NCBI GenBank assembly: GCA_015499985.1
Contig: JAAAUF010000803.1
Coordinates: 3,200 to 15,927 of the forward strand
Length of the DNA stretch: 12,728 bases
From: Haplosporangium gracile
Taxonomy: Eukaryota; Mortierellomycota; Mortierellomycetes; Mortierellales; Mortierellaceae
Direction of reading: 5' to 3'
The notes below the pieces were generated by a model. That model made no database searches. It had not been told where the DNA came from and saw only the letters and a list, made by a program, of their open reading frames with translations. Numbering within the stretch: position 1 is the stretch's first letter; each line of letters starts with the position of its first letter. Made by a program: the position numbers and the translations under genes. Shown one piece after another: positions 8,184 through 12,728 of this stretch.

Positions 8184-8732
8184 TTAAAGGAACATGAGGG
8201 CACCGGCAGCGGCGGCAGCGACACCAGCGAGAACAGGGGTAACGATAGAGGCACCGGATCCCGCGGTGGGGGAGGTGGCGGCGGGGTTGGCAGCGCCGCT
8301 GGAGGTGTTGGGCTTGGACGCAGCGTCCTTGGACTTGATGAGGAACTTGCCAGAGTAGACATCCGTGGCTCCAACGATCAAGCGGAGAGAGTAGATGTGT
8401 CCGCTATCAGCCTCCGAGGCTGGGGGGGTCCAGTAGTGGTGGCCAGAGGCACCGGAGCAGTCCATGGTACCGAGAGTTGCGACGAGAGAGGCAGCGTTGG
8501 ACTTGTCAGCGTTAACAAGCTGAACGTCGACGGCGGCAGGGTTAGCGGCGATGGCCTCTCCGGAGGCGCAGGAGGTGCTCCAAGAGAAGGTGGCGTTTGA
8601 ACCAGCGATGAAGACAGTGCTGAGATCGCCATCGGCAGAGACGGGGTCGGTGAAGTAGGTGTGGTTGGGAACGACAGCCTGGACGGTGGCAGCGAGAGCC
8701 AAAGTGGCAACGAGGATGGTCTTGGCGAGCAT
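8184..8732 (-). CDS. Secreted GPI-anchored protein with one Kre9/Knh1-like domain, 182 aa
   Basis: The product is a small cell-surface protein. Residues 1-19 form a signal peptide (hydrophobic LVATLALAAT core, AQA-like cut before VVP). Residues 25-133 match the Kre9/Knh1 N-terminal Ig-like domain: TDPVSADG, TFSW (W51), HHYW (W101), IYSLRL and the closing YSGKFLI. Cysteines C55 and C92 could pair. N23, N46 and N142 are N-glycosylation sequons. A short Ser/Thr/Ala/Pro-rich stalk (136-162) leads to small residues (GSGAS) and a hydrophobic tail (163-182), the layout of a GPI-attachment signal. The domain family is linked to beta-1,6-glucan and wall assembly in yeast, but single-domain GPI forms are mostly uncharacterised, so no reaction is assigned. 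It is intronless with C/G-ending codons. The frame stays open upstream to 9251, but that part is low-complexity leader and promoter. The ATG at 8732 opens the signal peptide and is the first ATG after the leader. Confidence 0.9.
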   Translation of the reverse strand: MLAKTILVATLALAATVQAVVPNHTYFTDPVSADGDLSTVFIAGSNATFSWSTSCASGEAIAANPAAVDVQLVNADKSNAASLVATLGTMDCSGASGHHYWTPPASEADSGHIYSLRLIVGATDVYSGKFLIKSKDAASKPNTSSGAANPAATSPTAGSGASIVTPVLAGVAAAAAGALMFL

Positions 8733-8850
8733 TATGGATATAATTGAAGGAGATGGAGGGGAGGGTTGATAGTGGAGTGGAAGAGATGGAGAAAAACGAA
8801 GAGAAAAGAAAACAAAAAAGAGAAGAAAAAAGAGTCGGGGGATCAGGGGA
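8733..8850 (-). promoter_or_regulatory. Pyrimidine-rich, ATG-free 5' leader of the Kre9-like gene
   Basis: On the minus strand this stretch is almost all C, T and A, with about 4 G in 118 nt and no ATG before the start at 8732. It mirrors the transporter leader. It explains why the frame stays open upstream of the true start: the tract would encode only Phe/Ser/Pro/Leu low-complexity sequence. Confidence 0.6.
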
Positions 8851-8859
8851 TTTTTAAAG
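8851..8859 (-). promoter_or_regulatory. TATA-like element of the Kre9-like gene
   Basis: The minus strand reads CTTTAAAAA, ending about 118 bp before the ATG and directly before the pyrimidine-rich leader. A CCAATC box on the same strand lies at 9155-9160. The sequence is a TATA variant, so the call is moderate. Confidence 0.4.
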
Positions 8860-10013
8860 GCAATCCGTTGGAGAGAAAGAGGCAGGCACTGGGTGTGGAT
8901 GGATGGTGGTCTCCTACGCCAGCAACAGCACAGGGGGCAGCGAGCACAGGGGCAAGAGGTCGAAGGTAGAACAGGAACAATGGACTTGGCTGGACCGAGA
9001 AACAGAGAAGCAGAGTGCCAGAGACTGAGAAAGAATACGGGAAAAAAGAAAAAGAAAAAAAAGATACGCTCATTGAGAGCCCTTTTCTGCACCACTGTTG
9101 GCCATTTAAATTGTGTAGCTGCTGTAATAATAACTAATCCCTTACCTATGGTTGGATTGGCTTGATTAGGCCCAACAGAAGTTTTCGCCTCTTTTTTTCT
9201 TGTTCTATTCCGGCTTTTTTTTTCTCCTACTTGCCTCGATCCATAGCGCAATCAGTTGTTGCTGGTCTATTAATGTTGAATATTGAATGTTTTTGGTATT
9301 GTCTCTGTCATTCTTCGGGTTCCCCTGTCCATGGTTGCTGATGTTGCCTTTTTCATACGTCGAAATGATCAGTTCAATCACAAACAAAGGCAGGCGAACC
9401 CAGGGGCGTTGAGTTTCTAATAATTGACTCTTTATGTCCCGAGACAGAGAGGCAGGCAGATGGCCAAAACACGTCTTTCCCAGGACAGGGCATCCCTTGT
9501 CTTGATTGATTTTGCTTACCCTCAAAAAACACGATGACAAGCCCACCAATCGAGGAAAGACTCATTAGCAAACCACCACCCAATCCCGGGGAATAGGGAA
9601 AAGGATCCTTTGTGTCGTTGTATATTTACCTGTGGAGTGCTGCTGTTTGTTTGTTACAATACTGTTTTTTACTGACAAAAAAAACCCCCTATTCGATTTT
9701 TGGGAGACATGAAAAAGCAATGTAACTATCCAAACAAACACTAACACACACGAGTAAGTAACCGAGCAAGCGAAAAGAGAAAAGAATGAACCCGAGAATT
9801 GGACAATGGTTTTATTATCATCAAAAACAAAGAAGAGATCCATTTATTGGATTTTGAGAGCACATAACCTTACTGGGCCAGAAATTGCTCATCCAATCTC
9901 ATAGGGGTCATTTTCTCTCTCTCACTATCCCAACCCTCAGGCAAGCCCTAAAACAACTACCCAAAACACTCGCACATCGCAGATACCAGTAAGGCCAAGC
10001 CCCTATTCTAGTA

Positions 10014-10202
10014 TCATTTTAAAAAAACTGCGGGGGTGATCCTTCGTCTATAGATACTAAGATATCGCCATCGGATTATGCTCTTGAACAACAACAACAA
10101 CAAGCAACGAACGAGAGCGAGAAGAGGAAAGATGTCTTTCTTGACCCTTTTGGCGCCTGACGCGCAAACGCCGATTGTATTCTGGTCGAGAATAGAGTTC
10201 AT
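10014..10202 (-). CDS. Hypothetical 62-aa basic membrane-type peptide, doubtful
   Basis: I do not recognise this ORF. It starts with a true ATG 126 bp downstream of a good minus-strand TATA box (CGTATAAAAGG, core 10328-10334). About 60% of its third codon positions are C/G, which is closer to the real genes than most intergenic ORFs. The product has a hydrophobic stretch (IFPLLALVRCLLLLLF, about 25-40) followed by an Arg-rich tail; the Leu run comes from a GTT/CAA triplet repeat. A 14-codon upstream ORF (10243-10199) ends in TGA overlapping this ATG (ATGA). A 55-codon ORF on the opposite strand (10078-10245) overlaps it, so at most one is likely to be real. Confidence 0.2.
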   Translation of the reverse strand: MNSILDQNTIGVCASGAKRVKKDIFPLLALVRCLLLLLFKSIIRWRYLSIYRRRITPAVFLK

Positions 10203-10327
10203 ACACCCTCACGGAAGCAAGAGTTGTTCCATGTTTCAGTCATGAAGGATGCCTTGTCCCTCAAACTTCAGAAGAAGACGACAAAAGAAAACACAAAACC
10301 ACAAGACCATAGGCTTTTTTCTACGCC

Positions 10328-10334
10328 TTTTATA
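10328..10334 (-). promoter_or_regulatory. Candidate TATA box on the minus strand
   Basis: The minus strand reads CGTATAAAAGG, a close match to the eukaryotic TATA consensus. The only ORF positioned to use it is the doubtful 62-aa one at 10014-10202. Confidence 0.3.
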
Positions 10335-10561
10335 CGTTACTAGATCTTGTGCTTTGTGCAACTGCATTTTGTTTAGAAAAAGTATCCGTATCTTTCTCCA
10401 CAGCGACTTTCTATTTTCAACAACTTCCGGATGGCGCGCTGTTGTTGCTGAATCTGTTGCTGTCTTCAAACGGACACAATAACACAATTTTGTGGCCAAT
10501 CCAAACGTTAATTTTCAAATTTAGATGTATTGATTTTGTACTAGCGCGTGGGCCTGCGCTC

Positions 10562-10570
10562 ATAAAAATA
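10562..10570 (+). promoter_or_regulatory. Candidate TATA box before the 47-aa ORF
   Basis: ATAAAAATA is followed from about 30 bp on by CT-rich, ATG-free sequence up to the ATG at 10711. This is the same order as in the transporter promoter. There is no independent evidence of transcription. Confidence 0.3.
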
Positions 10571-10710
10571 GATGGGGGTTCCATCCTCTCATGTTGCTGC
10601 ATCCAAAGAGTATTGTATATATCTCTTCCCTCCAACCCTGTAGTCGAACAGCGCACAACTACAAGGCTCTCTCTTTCTCACTTTCTCGTTAAACTAGACA
10701 AGCTGCAGTA

Positions 10711-10854
10711 ATGAGGAAGAGGAAGAGAGCTAAAGAGAACAGGCTGACCCTGCTCTGCTCCGTTTGGCTTCTCGTCAGCCTGGTGCATGAGAGCCGTCAT
10801 CTTCATAGATATCGCCGACCAAAAAAAAAAAATAACCTTGTTTGCACCATCTAA
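10711..10854 (+). CDS. Hypothetical 47-aa signal-anchor-like peptide, doubtful
   Basis: I do not recognise this ORF. The ATG at 10711 is the first one after a 117-nt ATG-free, CT-rich stretch (10594-10710) that follows a TATA-like ATAAAAATA at 10562-10570. The product starts with a basic run (MRKRKRAKENR), then a hydrophobic core (LTLLCSVWLLVSLV), then His/Arg-rich and Lys-rich tails. This is the shape of a signal anchor or an uncleaved signal. Third codon positions before the A-run are fairly C/G-rich. A minus-strand ORF (10678-10950) overlaps it. A 12-A homopolymer forms the Lys codons near the end, so the reading frame depends on the exact A count. Confidence 0.2.
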   Translation: MRKRKRAKENRLTLLCSVWLLVSLVHESRHLHRYRRPKKKNNLVCTI

Positions 10855-11602
10855 TTTATTCTTAGGGGACCAAAGTACCAAAGGAATCCATTCATCTCTC
10901 TTTGTTATAACTGGGTAAAGGAGCCCCAGAGTGGCACAACGTTCTTTCATTCTTGGTTGGTAATGAACCCACAAACTCTACTTTTCATTCTTGGCGCGAA
11001 CCATACTCCACGTCAAAGCATTCCACTCCTCCTTCTCATAGGTCTAAAACTGTTGGTTTCAGTATGTGAAGAACTGGTTTTTTTAAACTGTCTAGCGCAA
11101 GCCATGCGTCAGTGGTTTTTCGGACAGTTCTTTTGCTACATCGGCGGCGTCCTTATTTCTTTTTTCTTTTCTCCACTTTTTGTCGTTTCAAGTTCCACCG
11201 TTCTATGTGTGGGAAAAAATGGTGGCACCTCTTTTGTTCAATCGCGTCGTTCTGAATCTCTTTCTCGATTCTGAGATAAATACCAACCAAAAGCTCCTTC
11301 TTAAGAGCGTATAGGTAGCTCGTTTCATGCTCCATCGCTCCAGCTCACATTTTTACACTGCCTTCACTCACAATTGGCCGCTTTCTTTCCTTATTTTTAT
11401 CATCGTAAAAATCTATCATACCTTTTTTTCATTCCACGCTCCAATTAGTGTCAAAAAAAAAAGTGATACTGTCGAAGGAGCGCGATAGAACGCGAAAGGT
11501 AGCAAACAACGACAACGAACGCATGAACGAAGTGACAAAAGATGGTTTTAGTCAAACTGTTAGATTGTGTGACCAGTTGTTGTTTTTCTGATAGCCTTCT
11601 AG

Positions 11603-11649
11603 CCGTCGTCGTTGTTGTTGTCGTACTCGTCGTTGTACTGTTCGTGTTG
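11603..11649. repeat. Imperfect GTC/GTT/GTA triplet repeat
   Basis: The run has triplet periodicity (GTCGTCGTTGTTGTTGTCGTACTCGTCG...). It generates poly-Val on the plus strand and poly-Thr on the minus strand in overlapping ORFs (11542-11781 plus, 11451-11819 minus). Both of those ORFs have purine-rich leaders and were not called as genes. Confidence 0.7.
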
Positions 11650-12351
11650 ACTTCTTTTTCCTTTTGCCTTTCTTTCACTTTTTTTTCTCTCACTTGTGTT
11701 TTTTTTGGCTTTGCTCTTTTTATGATTGCATTAAACCTTGTCACCAGTTTTATCCGCGCTTTTTGTTTCGTGGTTACATAATTTCGAGTGCAGCTCAACC
11801 TTCTGGACGCTTCATCCATCCCTATTTTTCTTTCTTTCTTGCCTTTTCTTTTTGGCTCCGCATGTAAACATCTGGTCTATCGTCGCACATTTGGCACACC
11901 TAACGAAAACAACATTCCTATGTTGCGGTAACTGTATCGCTGTTACAATTACTCTTTTGCTGTTGGTGTAAAATTGGGCCAATGCCGCCTTGTTTGGTCA
12001 TGCATCGCTGTTATTTCGTTTAGGCTGAAAACAAAGGAGGGAGTGTGAAAAATAAAACAGTGCGTATATTTTTTGTTATAACCGAAATAGCACTTCCATG
12101 CCGAAAATAATGTACATTACCTTCTTGACGCCACTCTTTCCCGAGGAATCGTTGCATCCGATCGTTATATTATGTCGCCAAGGTGCAGGACAGAGACATG
12201 ATTTATGGACGGGAAGAAAGAAAAACTAAATACCAAAGGTTAAGGAAGCAATCTTTGTTTCTTTGTCAGGCCACTTATTTATTTTTGCCATTGAGAGAGA
12301 GGGAGAGAGAGAGTCTGGCAGACAGGAATAGGGTCGTTTTTTTTTGAGAGG

Positions 12352-12388
12352 TGCTCAAAGTTCACAATATGCATATGCTCTTTGAGCA
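12352..12388. repeat. Perfect 9-bp inverted repeat (19-nt loop)
   Basis: TGCTCAAAG (12352-12360) and CTTTGAGCA (12380-12388) are perfect reverse complements. The 19-nt spacer contains ATGCAT. AATAAA follows at 12394-12399 on the plus strand. This could be a structured 3' end of an unseen transcript, a regulator-binding palindrome, or chance. Confidence 0.6.
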
Positions 12389-12690
12389 ACCCAAATAAAA
12401 ACCAGAGAAGTTAAGAAAAGATGGGAAAGATGGAGCCAGTACTGGGAAAAAATAGCGAGCAACTAGTGCTCATCAAGAAAACAATGTTAACCTGACCTTT
12501 TGGCCGTTGATCCTTTTGCTCCCCTTTCTTCGTTGTTGCCAAAACTATGGAGGAAGAAGAATACAAAAGAGGGTGAAGGAATTGGTTAATTTGGCAGGGG
12601 TGTTATGTTAGTACAGAAACATCGAGCGATGGTTGGTTAGTTGTAGGACGAGGTTATTTATTCGATCGCAAAAAAAAAAGTGCTCTCTGC

Positions 12691-12709
12691 TTTTTTTTTT
12701 TTTTTTTTT
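12691..12709. repeat. T19 homopolymer near the window end
   Basis: Nineteen T are followed by CC and A-rich sequence to the window end (AAAAAG then A11). Another run of nine or more A lies just upstream, at about 12670-12679. Such runs are typical of this intergenic DNA and are places where assemblies break or err. Confidence 0.9.
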
Positions 12710-12728
12710 CCAAAAAGAAAAAAAAAAA

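Larger units (their letters stand above)
9161..12728. other. Intergenic region beyond the Kre9-like promoter, no confident gene
   Basis: This is 3.5 kb of AT-rich DNA with many homopolymers. Besides the two doubtful small ORFs listed, it contains plus-strand 10963-11274 (true ATG, 103 codons, several hydrophobic stretches) and minus-strand 9565-9843 (true ATG, 92 codons, one hydrophobic helix, with GTAAAT and GTAAGC donor-like sites near its end). Neither has domain similarity I recognise, codon bias or a leader like those of the real genes. From 11900 to 12728 I see no ORF of note. Confidence 0.5.

Noticed and set aside
8733..9251. N-terminal extension giving a 355-residue Kre9-like protein
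   Set aside because: The added 173 residues come from the pyrimidine leader and promoter (Phe runs, Ser/Pro). They would bury a clear signal peptide that begins at the ATG at 8732.
11268..11290. CTGAGATAAATACC, like the thiamine pyrophosphate riboswitch CUGAGA..AUACC motif
   Set aside because: The required downstream half (ACCUGAUCUGG...CCAGCG type) is absent and no thiamine gene is nearby. A second CTGAGATCATCCC at 2243-2255 fails for the same reason.
11451..11819. 122-codon minus-strand ORF and overlapping plus-strand ORF 11542-11781
   Set aside because: Both owe their openness to a GTT/GTC triplet repeat and homopolymers. They have purine-rich upstream sequence, unlike the real genes, and no domain.

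Overview
The window looks like nuclear DNA from a filamentous fungus. The signs are a spliceosomal intron with GTAAGT...TAACAG borders, TATA boxes followed by long pyrimidine-rich and G-poor 5' leaders, a small GPI-anchored Kre9/Knh1-domain protein, and A/T-homopolymer-rich intergenic DNA. My best guess is an early-diverging lineage (Mortierellomycota/Mucoromycota), because small secreted Kre9-domain proteins and GLUT-like sugar porters are common there. That placement is inference and was not tested.

Only two genes are well supported. They converge and together cover about 16% of the window. (1) At 3739-5677 (+) lies a two-exon gene for a 498-residue, 12-helix major facilitator of the GLUT/sugar-porter family. 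It has a 442-nt phase-0 intron, a TATA box at 3441 and a 290-nt ATG-free, G-depleted leader. (2) At 8184-8732 (-) lies an intronless gene for a 182-residue secreted, probably GPI-anchored protein with one Kre9/Knh1-type Ig-like domain. It has the same kind of leader on its own strand. One protein would act in the plasma membrane and the other at the cell surface, but nothing shows that they work together.

Layout: 1-3440 has no convincing gene; one ORF at 149-490 has a suitable leader, and several stretches look faintly like decayed coding sequence. 3441-5790 is the transporter unit. 5790-8183 is a 2.4-kb convergent intergenic region with a 21-bp tandem duplication, an orphan leader-like tract on the minus strand, a TATA box at 6918 (+) and a small hairpin. 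8184-9160 is the Kre9-like gene and its promoter. 9160-12728 holds only weak candidates. The best are two tiny ORFs with TATA boxes (10014-10202 minus and 10711-10854 plus) and a 9-bp inverted repeat followed by AATAAA near 12352-12399.

Across the intergenic DNA many ORFs exist on both strands, but their codons lack the strong C/G-ending bias of the two real genes, so most were not called. I found no tRNA, rRNA, CRISPR, intact transposon or telomeric array. I do not see a clear novel system. The most useful leads are the shared leader signature and the orphan places where it recurs, and the transporter's missing conserved arginine.
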